A stretch of DNA of 64,000 nucleotides from NCBI RefSeq assembly GCF_000520595.1, contig NZ_KI915039.1, positions 22,981-86,980 of the forward strand. Reading direction: 5' to 3'. Every line of letters begins with the position of its first letter. Positions within the stretch are counted from its first letter, which is position 1. The translations under genes were made by a program, and so were the position numbers. Origin of the DNA: Arthrobacter sp. H5 (GTDB lineage Bacteria > Actinomycetota > Actinomycetes > Actinomycetales > Micrococcaceae). This document shows, piece after piece, positions 8,441 to 17,290 of this stretch. Below the pieces are notes generated by a model, which saw nothing but the letters and a program-made list of their open reading frames with translations, did no database searches and was not told the DNA's origin.

Positions 8441-9979
8441 TCAAAGCTGGGCGGCAGGAACCTTCTGGAAGTGCTCCTCGATGATCGTGCGGATGTCGCC
8501 GTGACAGCCGCCGCAGCCGGTGCCCGCCCGGGTCGACGCCGAAACCTCCGCCACCGTTGAACACCCCACCACCGCCGCCTGTTCAATGCTGCCCCGGCTC
8601 ACACCGGCGCATCGGCACACGGTGTCTGCGGGATCGCTCGCGGCAGCAGAAGGCAGCGAATCGGCGCCGTCCAGCCGCAGCAGGCTCGAACGGTCAGCCG
8701 GAAGCTCGCTGCCACGCTCGAAGAGCAGTACCAGTTCCGCGGCGGTGCGCGGCATACCCACGCACACCAGGCCAACAAGCACTCCATCCCTGGTCACCAT
8801 TTTGACGTAGCGCCCGTGCTGCGGATCCGCCCAGAGTGCAACGGCTGTGCCGTTCCGGTGGGCGGTCCACAGGTCCGCCGTGGTGTCCCCGGCGACGACG
8901 GCGTCGACTCCGCGCGCCTTCAGCATCACCACGGGCTGTGTGTCGGTCGCTGAAGGCACCAACACCGACGACGACGGCGCGCAGCCGGTCCCAGCGAGGG
9001 AACCAGTGAAGTGTCCAGCCAGCCACTCGGCCTGCCGCCACCCCGGCCCAATCAGACCCGACGGCGTTGTGTCTGAGGCACAGGACGGACACGAAGCGCA
9101 CCGCACCTCGGCGCAGTCCCCGATGGCCCAGATGAACTCGTCATGGTGCGCCTGCAGGGAGTGGTCCACCAGGATGCCTGTGGCCACCGGGAGACCGGCA
9201 CCCTCGGCGAGTTCAGTCCGCGGGCGCACGCCGCAGGACAGGAGCAGCAGATCGCCGGAGACCAGCCGGCCGTCATCCATCCGCAGCGCGGTGAACCGCT
9301 CACCATGTGAGAGCTCAAGACCCACCGCCTTGGCCCCGGACACCAGACGGACGCCGTGCTGCCGGAGCGCTGCGGCAAGCACCTGGCCGCCGCCGTCGTC
9401 AATCATCCGTGCGAGCGGATACCCACCGTGGTGCACCACGGTGACCCGTGCGCCTTCCTCGGCAGCAGCCAGCGCTGCCTCAAGGCCAAGGATGCCGCCG
9501 CCCAGCACCACCACGTCGCCACGGCGGCGAACAACGTCCTCAAGCGTGCGGGCATCGGCCAGGTCACGCAGCGTGGTGACGCCGAGGGGGAGGGCAGGCT
9601 GCAGCGGATCGGGGTTGAGACCGGCCAGATACGGAATGACCGGCCGGGCACCCGTGGCAAGGACCAGACGGTCATAATGGCAGGTGGAACCGTCGGACAG
9701 GTGAATCAACCGCCGTGCCCGGTCAATGCGCAGGACGGTACAGGTCAGCCGAACGTCGGCGCCCAGCGCTTCGAGGTGGGCCCGATCGCTGAGTGAGATT
9801 GCCTGCGCCGAGGCCCGGCCCACTCCAACATCCGCCACAAGCACCCGGTTGTAGGCCGGATCGGGCTCCGCGCCGATCACCGTTAGCTGCGCGGCGCCGG
9901 AGGCGAGCACCGGCTCCAGCAGGTCGATGAACCGGGCTGCCACGGGCCCAAAACCCACCACAATAATCTGCTCGGTCAT
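8441..9979 (-). CDS. Assimilatory nitrate reductase FAD/electron-transfer subunit with BFD-like [2Fe-2S] domain
   Basis: Likely the NAD(P)H-oxidising subunit that feeds electrons to the adjoining molybdenum nitrate reductase. The 512-residue protein resembles the front half of NirB: FAD site IIVVGFGPVAARF (5-17), NAD site VVVLGGGILGLEAAL, a WAIGDCAEV flavin motif, and a C-terminal BFD-like domain with CRC...GC...GTGCGGC near 450-495. It lacks the siroheme reductase half, so it is an electron-transfer protein and not a nitrite reductase. The start overlaps the narB stop by 4 bases (ATGA-type), so the genes are translationally coupled. It is the last gene of narK-narB-FAD subunit. Naming differs between species (NasB, NasC), so no symbol is given. 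Confidence 0.87.
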   Translation of the reverse strand: MTEQIIVVGFGPVAARFIDLLEPVLASGAAQLTVIGAEPDPAYNRVLVADVGVGRASAQAISLSDRAHLEALGADVRLTCTVLRIDRARRLIHLSDGSTCHYDRLVLATGARPVIPYLAGLNPDPLQPALPLGVTTLRDLADARTLEDVVRRRGDVVVLGGGILGLEAALAAAEEGARVTVVHHGGYPLARMIDDGGGQVLAAALRQHGVRLVSGAKAVGLELSHGERFTALRMDDGRLVSGDLLLLSCGVRPRTELAEGAGLPVATGILVDHSLQAHHDEFIWAIGDCAEVRCASCPSCASDTTPSGLIGPGWRQAEWLAGHFTGSLAGTGCAPSSSVLVPSATDTQPVVMLKARGVDAVVAGDTTADLWTAHRNGTAVALWADPQHGRYVKMVTRDGVLVGLVCVGMPRTAAELVLLFERGSELPADRSSLLRLDGADSLPSAAASDPADTVCRCAGVSRGSIEQAAVVGCSTVAEVSASTRAGTGCGGCHGDIRTIIEEHFQKVPAAQL

Positions 9980-12063
9980 ACCGCCACCGCTCTTTCGATC
10001 GAACGCACCCGCACCCAGACCCGGGTGGTCTTGAATTCCGGCATGCCGGAGACGGGGTCAGTGTCCGACGACGTCACGAGGTTTGCATTCCCGGCACCCG
10101 GAAAGTGGAACGGAAGAAAGACGGTGTCGGGCCGGACAGCGGCGGTGAGAAGTGCCCGTGCGGCAACCACACCGCGGCAGTTACCCACCTCGACCTCCGC
10201 ACCATCAAGGACGCCCAGACCTGCCGCAGTGACCGGATGGATCTGTAGCTGTTGCACGGACGTCGTGGTGAGGAGGTCATCAACGCGGCGGGTCTGTGTT
10301 CCCGATTGATAGTGCTCCAGCAGCCGCCCCGTAGCGAGCGCAAGCGTGCCGTCTCCTGGCGTGTGAAGCGGTGCGGACACTGCGTGGAGGACGGCCCGGC
10401 CGTCGTCGTGCGCAAAGCGGTCCAGAAAGAGCCGTGGCGTCCCACCCGAGCCGGCCGGGTAGGGCCAGTAGGCGGCCGCGCCGGAATCGAGCAGCGGATA
10501 GTCGATGCCCGAGTAGTCCGCGATCCCGCCCGCGCTCGCCGCACGGAGTTCGGTAAACACCGTTTCGGGGTCCTCACTGAACGACGACGGCGCGTCCAGC
10601 AGGTCCGCCAGCCGCGACATGATCCACAGTTCGCTCCGGGCACCGGTGGGCGGCTGCACCGCGGCGCGCCTGCGGAGAACGCGGCCTTCAAGATTGGTCA
10701 TGGTGCCTTCTTCCTCGGCCCATTGGAGGACGGGAAGAATCAGGTCAGCTTCGGCAGCAGTTTCCGATCGAAAGAAGTCGCACACCACCAGGAAGTCGAG
10801 CCTGCGCAGGCCGTCAATCACTGAGGAGGCATTCGGCGCCGACACCGCAACGTTTGCCCCGTGGACAAAGAGGCAGCGCACACCGTCCGGCTGCCCCAGG
10901 GAGGCAAGGAGTTCGACGGCGGGAAGTCCCGGACCCGGGATGGCCTCCTCGGGCACGCCCCAGACTTTTGCCACGTGTTTCCGAGCCGCCGGATCGGTGA
11001 TCTTCCGGTAGCCGGGCAGTTGATCGGCCTTTTGACCGTGTTCACGGCCGCCCTGCCCATTGCCCTGGCCGGTCAGTGTGCCGTATCCGTTGCGGGGGCT
11101 TCCGGGAAGGCCCAGCAGCAGCGCGAGGTTGATCGCCGCGGTGGCGGTGTCTGTTCCATTGACGTGCTGCTCGACGCCGCGTCCGGTGAGAATGTAGGAT
11201 CCGCCGGGCTCCGCAAGGCGACGGGCGGTCTCCCGAACCAGTTGGGCGGGCACCCCCGTCACGGACTGGACCCGTTCCGGCCACCAGGGCGCCACGCTGC
11301 GGGCAACAGCCGAGTAGCCCCGGGTACGGGCCTGAATGTACTCCTGGTCTGCGAGACCCTCCATGATCACCACATGGGCCAGCCCCAGCAGCAGCGCGAG
11401 ATCGGTGCCCGGCGTCGGCTGAAGGTGGATGCCGCGGCCCTGGGACGTGAGCTCCGCCGTCGCTGACCTTCGCGGGTCAACCACAATCAACCCGCCGGCG
11501 TCCCTCGCGGCCTGCAGATGCTGGACAAAGGGCGGCATGGTGTCAGCGGTGTTGGAGCCGAGCATCAGGATGGTGCCGGCGGAGCCCAGGTCTTCAAGGG
11601 GGAACGGCAGCCCGCGGTCCAGTCCGAAAGCGCGGTTGCCTGCAGCAGCAGCCGAGGACATGCAGAACCGGCCGTTGTAGTCGATCCGCGAGGTTCCGAG
11701 CGCCAGCCGCGCAAACTTTCCCAGCTGGTACGCCTTCTCATTGGTGAGTCCACCACCGCCGAACACGCCGATGGAATCGGCGCCGTACCGGGCGCGCGAA
11801 ACGAGCACTTTGTCCCGGATGAGCTCCAGCGCCTGGTCCCAGCTGATCGGGTGGTGAGCGCCGTCGTCGTCCCTTAACAACGGTTCGGTGACGCGGTCCG
11901 GATGCCGCAGCAGGTCCGCCGATGTCCATCCCTTGCGGCACAGTCCGCCACGGTTGGTGGGGAACTCGCGGCCTGTAACCTCCGGCGATCCGCTCCCGGA
12001 CGGTGTGAGGGTCATGGCGCACTGCAAGGCGCAGTAGGGGCAGTGCGTTGCGGTGCCGCTCAT
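9976..12063 (-). CDS. narB: Assimilatory nitrate reductase catalytic subunit (molybdopterin oxidoreductase)
   Basis: Reduces nitrate to nitrite in the cytoplasm with a Mo-bisMGD centre and one [4Fe-4S] cluster. The 695-residue protein starts with the cluster motif Cys8-x2-Cys11-x3-Cys15-x26-Cys42, followed by RKGW. Typical family blocks follow: GRFCMSSAAAAGNRAFG, GSNTADTMPP, VVDPRRSATAEL, the AEADLILPVLQWAEEEGT block, and a C-terminal molydopterin-binding domain (LATGRLLEHYQSGTQTRR). There is no twin-arginine signal, in line with the assimilatory class. It begins 1 base after the narK stop and overlaps the downstream FAD subunit gene by 4 bases. nasA is an equivalent name. Confidence 0.93.
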   Translation of the reverse strand: MSGTATHCPYCALQCAMTLTPSGSGSPEVTGREFPTNRGGLCRKGWTSADLLRHPDRVTEPLLRDDDGAHHPISWDQALELIRDKVLVSRARYGADSIGVFGGGGLTNEKAYQLGKFARLALGTSRIDYNGRFCMSSAAAAGNRAFGLDRGLPFPLEDLGSAGTILMLGSNTADTMPPFVQHLQAARDAGGLIVVDPRRSATAELTSQGRGIHLQPTPGTDLALLLGLAHVVIMEGLADQEYIQARTRGYSAVARSVAPWWPERVQSVTGVPAQLVRETARRLAEPGGSYILTGRGVEQHVNGTDTATAAINLALLLGLPGSPRNGYGTLTGQGNGQGGREHGQKADQLPGYRKITDPAARKHVAKVWGVPEEAIPGPGLPAVELLASLGQPDGVRCLFVHGANVAVSAPNASSVIDGLRRLDFLVVCDFFRSETAAEADLILPVLQWAEEEGTMTNLEGRVLRRRAAVQPPTGARSELWIMSRLADLLDAPSSFSEDPETVFTELRAASAGGIADYSGIDYPLLDSGAAAYWPYPAGSGGTPRLFLDRFAHDDGRAVLHAVSAPLHTPGDGTLALATGRLLEHYQSGTQTRRVDDLLTTTSVQQLQIHPVTAAGLGVLDGAEVEVGNCRGVVAARALLTAAVRPDTVFLPFHFPGAGNANLVTSSDTDPVSGMPEFKTTRVWVRVRSIERAVAV

Positions 12064-12064
12064 G

Positions 12065-13435
12065 CTAGACCCGTCCCACCGAGGAAGGGCTTCGGCGGAG
12101 GTAAAAGAACCAGGTGACGAGAAGCATCAGGGCGTAGGCCGTGACAAACCCGTAGAACGCCGCATCATAGGTACCCGTGGCGCTCTTGGACGCGTTCAGC
12201 ATCTGCGGCACCACAAACCCGCCGTAGGCGCCGATCGCTGAGATCAGGCCCAGTGCAGCCGCGGCCTTGCGGCCTGTGCTCACCTGGCCGTCCTCTTTCC
12301 CGCGCAGCGCAAAAATCATGGGGATCATGCGGTAGGTGGAGCCGTTGCCGGCGCCCGCCGCGGCGAAGAGCACCAGGAACAGCCCGAGGAACAGCCAGAA
12401 GTTCGACGCCGGCAGTGTCCAGACCACGGCGAGTGCGGCGAGTGCCATGACGGCGAAAGCGGCGACGGTGATGCGGGCGCCGCCCCAGCGGTCGGCGAGA
12501 CGTCCACCATAAGGCCGAGCGAGTGAACCCACCAGGGGGCCGAGGAACGCGAGGGAGAGCGCCGCGGGGCCCAGTGCGAAGGTGGAGAATTCGGGAAACG
12601 AGTCGAGGATCAGCTTCGGGAAGACGCCTGAGAAGCCGATGAACGAGCCGAAAGTGCCGATGTACAGGAACGCCATAACCCACAGGTGCGGTTCGCGGAG
12701 TGCGGCCAACGAGCCTGCGAGGTCCGACTTGGCGCTGGAAAGGTTGTCCATATACTTCCAGGCGCCAAATGCGGCCACCAGGATCAATGGAATCCAGATC
12801 CAGCCGGCCAGCGGCAGGTTCAGTGTGGCCGCGGCTCCGGCAGCGATCACCAGCGGAACAACCAACTGCGCGACGGCGGCACCAAGGTTTCCGCCGGCAG
12901 CATTCAGTCCCAGCGCCCAGCCCTTTTCACGCGCCGGATAGAAGAAGGTGATGTTGGCCATGGAGCTGGCAAAGTTGCCGCCGCCAAAGCCGGCCAGTGC
13001 CGCTACGCCCAGCATCACGCCGAAGGGCGTGTCCGGGGTGGAGACGCAGAGTGCCAGACCAACCGAGGGGATGAGGAGGAGCAGGGCGGAGATGACTGTC
13101 CAGTTGCGTCCGCCGAATCTGGGGACCATGAAGGTGTAGGGAATGCGGAGGGTTGCGCCCACCAGGCTGGGCATCGAGATCAGCCAGAAAATTTCCGGGG
13201 TGGTGAAGTTGAACCCCGCCGCCGGCAGGTACACCACAACGATTGACCATAGCTGCCACACCACAAAGCCGAGGAACTCGCAGGCTATGGACCACCGGAG
13301 ATTACGGCGGGCAATGCCGCGTCCCGTGGACTCCCACTGGGCCTGGTCTTCCGGGTTCCAGTTCGCGATCCAGCGTCCGGGCCGGTGCTGAAGGGCGGCT
13401 GCGGACTCCTGGGTGACTGTGCGATCAACGCTCAT
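12065..13435 (-). CDS. narK: Nitrate/nitrite MFS transporter NarK
   Basis: An inner-membrane transporter of the NNP family that brings in nitrate and/or exports nitrite. The 456-residue protein has about 12 predicted membrane segments after a 40-residue cytoplasmic N-terminus, and contains the NNP signature region GFGGGNFASSMANITFFYP near 156-174 and its C-half counterpart AGAGNGSTYRM. It is the first gene of the narK-narB-FAD subunit operon, 1 base from narB. ATG 13435 is preceded by GAAAGG. The promoter region upstream carries the ATGTAAACG motif shared with nirB/nirD, suggesting co-regulation of nitrate uptake with both reduction steps. Confidence 0.93.
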   Translation of the reverse strand: MSVDRTVTQESAAALQHRPGRWIANWNPEDQAQWESTGRGIARRNLRWSIACEFLGFVVWQLWSIVVVYLPAAGFNFTTPEIFWLISMPSLVGATLRIPYTFMVPRFGGRNWTVISALLLLIPSVGLALCVSTPDTPFGVMLGVAALAGFGGGNFASSMANITFFYPAREKGWALGLNAAGGNLGAAVAQLVVPLVIAAGAAATLNLPLAGWIWIPLILVAAFGAWKYMDNLSSAKSDLAGSLAALREPHLWVMAFLYIGTFGSFIGFSGVFPKLILDSFPEFSTFALGPAALSLAFLGPLVGSLARPYGGRLADRWGGARITVAAFAVMALAALAVVWTLPASNFWLFLGLFLVLFAAAGAGNGSTYRMIPMIFALRGKEDGQVSTGRKAAAALGLISAIGAYGGFVVPQMLNASKSATGTYDAAFYGFVTAYALMLLVTWFFYLRRSPSSVGRV

Positions 13436-13649
13436 GAGGAGCCTTTCAGTTCAAGGGGCAGTACGGCAACGTTATGGTTTGCGCATTTCGGGGGGTGTCA
13501 GGGAATGTAAACGCGGTGTGACATCCGGCTATCCGCGGTGGGCGAGAGCGGTTACCTTCATGTCGTTTCTTTTGCCACCGCGGCCTGAGTCCACGATGCG
13601 GACCGGTTATCCACTATCCGGACGCCGGTGGTGAGATGTGAGGACTATC
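13436..13649. promoter_or_regulatory. Divergent narK / MHS-transporter upstream region
   Basis: This 214-bp gap lies between narK (minus) and the MHS transporter (plus). ATGTAAACG at 13505-13513 matches the motif in the nirB/nirD promoter (3787-3795); here it is followed by GCGGTGTGACAT. A GAGGA just before ATG 13650 is the likely ribosome binding site of the transporter. No strong hairpin was seen. Confidence 0.5.
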
Positions 13650-15128
13650 ATGATTGGACGCCGCCGCAACGCTCTTTCATCCCCGGCCGGCAATCTACAG
13701 AAAGCCTCAGGCATGTCATCCTCACCATCCCCGGCCGTCGACGCGGGTTCAGCAAAGCCGCTGAACCCCAAGGGCCGCGTTATCTTCGCCAGCCTTATCG
13801 GCACCACCATCGAGTTCTACGACTTCTATATCTATGCGACGGCCGCGGTGCTGGTCTTCCCCGCACTGTTCTTTCCCAACTCCGATCCCGCCACGGCACT
13901 GCTCCAGTCCTTTGCGGTGTTTGGCGTTGCCTTTGTCGCCCGTCCGCTGGGTTCCATCATCTTTGGCCACTTCGGCGACCGGATCGGCCGGAAGGGAACG
14001 CTTGTCGCCTCCCTGCTGACCATGGGAGTTGCAACCTTCCTGATCGGCGTGCTGCCCACGGCACAGGTGCCCGGATGGACCTTCCTGGCTCCGGCGCTCC
14101 TGGTGCTGCTCCGGTTCTTCCAGGGAATTGCCCTGGGTGGTGAGTGGAGCGGTGCTGCCCTCCTGGCAACCGAGAACGCACCGAAGAACAAGCGCGCCGT
14201 CTATGGAACCTTTCCGCAGCTGGGCGCACCGATCGGGTTCATCCTGGCGAATCTGCTCTTCGTCTACCTCAACTCGGCCCTCTCCAACGAGGATTTCCTT
14301 GCCTGGGGCTGGCGGGTACCCTTCATCGCGAGCGCGGTGCTGGTCATTGTTGGTCTCTACGTGCGGCTCAAGCTGATCGAAAGCCATACCTTCCAGCAGG
14401 TGCTGGACAAGGGGAAAGTGGTGAAGGTTCCGCTGGCAAGCGTGTTCACCCGGCAGTGGAAGCCGTTGCTGCTCGGTACGTTCATCATGTTCGCCACCTA
14501 TGTGCTGTTCTACCTGATGACCTCATTTACCCTGTCCTTCGGCACCACACCGGCCACAGTTGAGGACGCCGCAGCGGCTGCGGAGGCTGCAGGGCGGTCG
14601 TTCAGCGCTGAGGCAGCAGCAACCTTTGTGCCAGGGCTGGGCATCCCGCGCGGGGACTTCCTCTGGATGCTGATCGTCGGCGTGGTGTTCTTCGGAATCT
14701 TCACTCTGGTGTCCGGGCCGCTGGCAGAGAAGTTTGGCCGCCGGAAAATGCTCCTGGCGGTCACCGTCGGCATCGCGGTGTTTGGGCTGACCTGGGTGCC
14801 CCTGTTTGGTGCGGGGGCAACCGGGGCCATGGCGTTGCTGATTATCGGTTTCATCCTGATGGGCCTCACCTTTGGCCCTATGGCGTCGATTCTTCCGGAG
14901 CTGTTTCCCGCCAACGTGAGGTACACGGGATCGGCTGTGGCTTATAACCTGTCGAGCGTGATTGGCGCCGCCCCGGCGTCGTTTGTTGCCATCGCTCTGT
15001 GGCAGGTTGCCGATGGAAGCACGCTTCTGGTGGGGCTGTATCTCAGCGCCGCGGCTGCGCTCACCTTCGCGGCTTTGTGGCTTTCCAAGGAGACCCGCGA
15101 CAACGATTATGAGAACGACATCGGCTGA
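13650..15128 (+). CDS. MHS-family (metabolite:H+ symporter) MFS transporter
   Basis: A 492-residue major-facilitator transporter with about 12 membrane segments. The signature IGTTIEFYDFYIYATAA after the first cytoplasmic segment, RPLGSIIFGHFGDRIGRK in loop 2-3 and QGIALGGEWSGAA place it in the metabolite:H+ symporter family (relatives of ShiA, ProP and citrate/ketoglutarate porters). A Gly/Ala-rich extra loop (AAAAAEAAGRSFSAEAAA) sits between the two halves. The start is uncertain: GTG 13638 opens the frame, ATG 13650 has GAGGA upstream, and ATG 13713 would give the most typical N-terminus. Substrate unknown; organic acids are typical of the family. It appears monocistronic. Confidence 0.82.
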   Translation: MIGRRRNALSSPAGNLQKASGMSSSPSPAVDAGSAKPLNPKGRVIFASLIGTTIEFYDFYIYATAAVLVFPALFFPNSDPATALLQSFAVFGVAFVARPLGSIIFGHFGDRIGRKGTLVASLLTMGVATFLIGVLPTAQVPGWTFLAPALLVLLRFFQGIALGGEWSGAALLATENAPKNKRAVYGTFPQLGAPIGFILANLLFVYLNSALSNEDFLAWGWRVPFIASAVLVIVGLYVRLKLIESHTFQQVLDKGKVVKVPLASVFTRQWKPLLLGTFIMFATYVLFYLMTSFTLSFGTTPATVEDAAAAAEAAGRSFSAEAAATFVPGLGIPRGDFLWMLIVGVVFFGIFTLVSGPLAEKFGRRKMLLAVTVGIAVFGLTWVPLFGAGATGAMALLIIGFILMGLTFGPMASILPELFPANVRYTGSAVAYNLSSVIGAAPASFVAIALWQVADGSTLLVGLYLSAAAALTFAALWLSKETRDNDYENDIG

Positions 15129-15268
15129 GCCGACAAGTGTGGAAGGGCGGCGTGGCACCTGCGGGGGCCGCGCCGTCGTCGTACCCGCAGACATCATGAT
15201 TTTCACAAGCTTTGGCACGGCGGTCCAGCGTAGAATTAGCCAGATTCAACTTCAGCGGAAGCAGTGGC

Positions 15269-16558
15269 ATGAGCCAGGAAACACTTGCAGGCGGGCGCTA
15301 CGTCCTCGACAGGATAGTGGGCGCGGGCGGGATGGCTGACGTCTACCGGGCGCGGGATACCCGTCTTGGCCGCGACGTGGCAGTGAAGCTTTTTCGGCCG
15401 GGATCCGCGGAAGGGGTGGAGCGGGGATCGGGGGAGGCCCGGATGCTTGCGGGGCTGCACCATCCTGGTCTGGTGCGGGTTCTTGATATGGACACCGAAG
15501 CAGCGATTGTGGGACCCACCTACCTGGTGATGGAGTACGTGAAGGGACCAGACCTGGGCGCCCTGTTGCGGGAGGGGCCGTTGTCCCCCGGCGAAGTGCA
15601 CACGATCGGCTGGGATTTGGCGAGAACGCTTGATTACATTCACGGACGAGGGATTGTGCACCGGGACATTAAGCCGTCCAATATGCTCACCCGCTGCGGT
15701 GAGGCAACTGATGGAATGTTCAGCTATCTGCTCACCGACTTTGGTATTGCCCGGTTTTTTGAAAGCAGCCGGCTGACAGCCACCGGAAGCCTGATCGGTA
15801 CCGCCACCTACTTCAGTCCGGAGCAGGCGCGCGGCGAGACCGTGGGTGCGCCCACAGATATCTACGCCCTGGGACTGGTGCTGATCGAATGTCTGTCCGG
15901 CAAGCCGGCATACCCAGGGTCAGGCCTTGAGAGCGCACTGGCGCGGTTGAGCAGGCAGCCCTCGGTTCCTGAGACGGCCGGGCCGGCCTGGCAGGCTCTG
16001 ATTACCGCGATGACCAACGAAAGGCCGCAGGACAGGCCCACAGCAGGCGAGGTTGACAGGGCGCTTTCCGCGATGGATCGGGAGCCGGCAGGCCAGACCC
16101 AGGTCCTGCAGCAGCAGGCGGCCCTGACTACGGTCATCGTCTCGGGCGGTGCAAGCAATCAGGAGCAGTCCACGCAACTCGCAGACCGGCCGCGCATCGC
16201 AGTCCCCTCGGCACCGTTTACGGAGCCAGGTTTTTCCCCTACTCAGCCGTCACCGTCCGTCGAACAGGCCACGTCCTCGGCGTGGTCGGATTCCGGAAGG
16301 TCCTGGGACCTCAAGCCCGTTGCCACCCCAAGGCCGCGTCTGTTTCCGGATGACATCCCGAATGACGGGGCTCGTGCGGGAAAGAGAAGGTACCGCACAC
16401 TGATCTTTGCTGCCTTGGCGTTGCTTCTCCTAGCGGTTGCGGCGGTGGTCATTGTTGGACTGATCAGCGGGGCCTGGTCGGAACCCGAGCCTCTGCCCGC
16501 AGTTCCCGGTACCACGGGCGAGCTGCTGGATCGGCTCTACGAAAGCGTGCGGCCATGA
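15269..16558 (+). CDS. Membrane-anchored Ser/Thr protein kinase
   Basis: A bacterial Hanks-type kinase of 429 residues. The kinase domain covers about 10-270: glycine loop VGAGGMADVY, ATP-anchoring Lys40 (VAVK), catalytic loop IVHRDIKPSNML near 130, DFGIARFF, and GTATYFSPEQA. A proline-poor linker leads to one membrane segment (LIFAALALLLLAVAAVVIVGLIS, about 386-408) and a short external tail of about 25 residues. There are no PASTA repeats, so it is not the cell-division PknB. GGAAG precedes ATG 15269; the open frame further upstream has no good start. The stop overlaps the next gene by 4 bases (ATGA), and that gene encodes a lipoprotein, so the two likely act together at the membrane. Confidence 0.9.
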   Translation: MSQETLAGGRYVLDRIVGAGGMADVYRARDTRLGRDVAVKLFRPGSAEGVERGSGEARMLAGLHHPGLVRVLDMDTEAAIVGPTYLVMEYVKGPDLGALLREGPLSPGEVHTIGWDLARTLDYIHGRGIVHRDIKPSNMLTRCGEATDGMFSYLLTDFGIARFFESSRLTATGSLIGTATYFSPEQARGETVGAPTDIYALGLVLIECLSGKPAYPGSGLESALARLSRQPSVPETAGPAWQALITAMTNERPQDRPTAGEVDRALSAMDREPAGQTQVLQQQAALTTVIVSGGASNQEQSTQLADRPRIAVPSAPFTEPGFSPTQPSPSVEQATSSAWSDSGRSWDLKPVATPRPRLFPDDIPNDGARAGKRRYRTLIFAALALLLLAVAAVVIVGLISGAWSEPEPLPAVPGTTGELLDRLYESVRP

Positions 16559-17199
16559 AAACTTCCGTCCCACAATGGTTGGCGGCCGCAGCGTTGACCG
16601 CTGTGCTGACCGGTTGTTCGGCGCCTGCGATCCAGGACGGCGCATCGGATCGCTTTCAGGACACGGTCAGGGAAATCGCGCAACGTACCTCTGCGGGGGA
16701 CAGCCTGGGCGCTGCCGTTCTGGCCAATCGTCTGAAAGAAGAGGTCAGGGTTGCAGCGGATCAGGGCGAGGTGACCTCCGGACGGGCATCTCTGATTCAG
16801 GAGAATATCGATTCGGTGCTGTCGGCCCTTGAGCCGGAGCCGGTGCCTGCCCCGTTGCCGTCGCCGTTGCCGTTGCCGTCGCCGTTGCCGTCGCCGTCGC
16901 CGTCGCCGTCGCCGTTGCCGTCGCCGGAACCGTCTACTCCGCCCGAGTCTCCGGTGCCGACCCAGTCTCCTTCGCTGTCAGAGTCTCCTGCGCCGCCCCA
17001 GCCTCCTGCGCCGTTGCCGATTCCGGCCACACCGGATGACAACGGCGGCGACGGCGGGACCGATCAGGACAACAGCGACAGCGGCCCGGGTAACAGCGAT
17101 GACAAGGACGACGATTCGGACGACGACGATTCCGACGCCGACGACAGCAGCGGCAACGGACGCGGCCGCGGCCGCGGAGGCGACAACGACGACGGCTGA
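16555..17199 (+). CDS. Putative lipoprotein with Pro/Ser-rich stalk and Asp-rich tail
   Basis: I do not recognise this 214-residue protein. It has a lipoprotein signal with lipobox LTGC (Cys21) and an N-terminal part (25-100) predicted helical, ending at EPEPVPAP. A stalk of about 65 residues made of PSP/LPSP repeats follows, encoded by CCGTTG/CCGTCG hexamers. The C-terminus is highly acidic, ending GRGRGRGGDNDDG. The architecture suggests a membrane-anchored protein whose stalk crosses the cell wall. The start overlaps the kinase stop (ATGA), so expression is coupled to the kinase and it could be a sensor or substrate partner (inference). Confidence 0.75.
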   Translation: MKTSVPQWLAAAALTAVLTGCSAPAIQDGASDRFQDTVREIAQRTSAGDSLGAAVLANRLKEEVRVAADQGEVTSGRASLIQENIDSVLSALEPEPVPAPLPSPLPLPSPLPSPSPSPSPLPSPEPSTPPESPVPTQSPSLSESPAPPQPPAPLPIPATPDDNGGDGGTDQDNSDSGPGNSDDKDDDSDDDDSDADDSSGNGRGRGRGGDNDDG

Positions 17200-17226
17200 G
17201 CCGGCCGGCGGCTGGGTGCCTTGATG

Positions 17227-17286
17227 TTCGGTACCTCGGTGTTAGCTACCTCTGTGTTCGGTACCTCTGTGTTCGGTACCTCTGTG
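17227..17286. repeat. 15-bp tandem array directly after the accBC stop
   Basis: Four 15-bp units (17227, 17242, 17257, 17272), consensus TTCGGTACCTCTGTG, the last two identical. A diverged fifth unit at 17287-17301 contains the accBC stop codon (17291-17293, minus strand). The array fills the gap between the lipoprotein gene and the convergent accBC end. Confidence 0.85.
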
Positions 17287-17290
17287 TTTG

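Noticed and set aside
8441-9979. Second nitrite reductase large subunit
   Set aside because: The protein is similar to the NirB N-terminal half but lacks the siroheme/[4Fe-4S] half and is joined to narB, so it is an electron-transfer subunit.
15269-16558. Cell-division kinase PknB
   Set aside because: There are no PASTA repeats, and no neighbouring pstP, rodA or pbpA genes.
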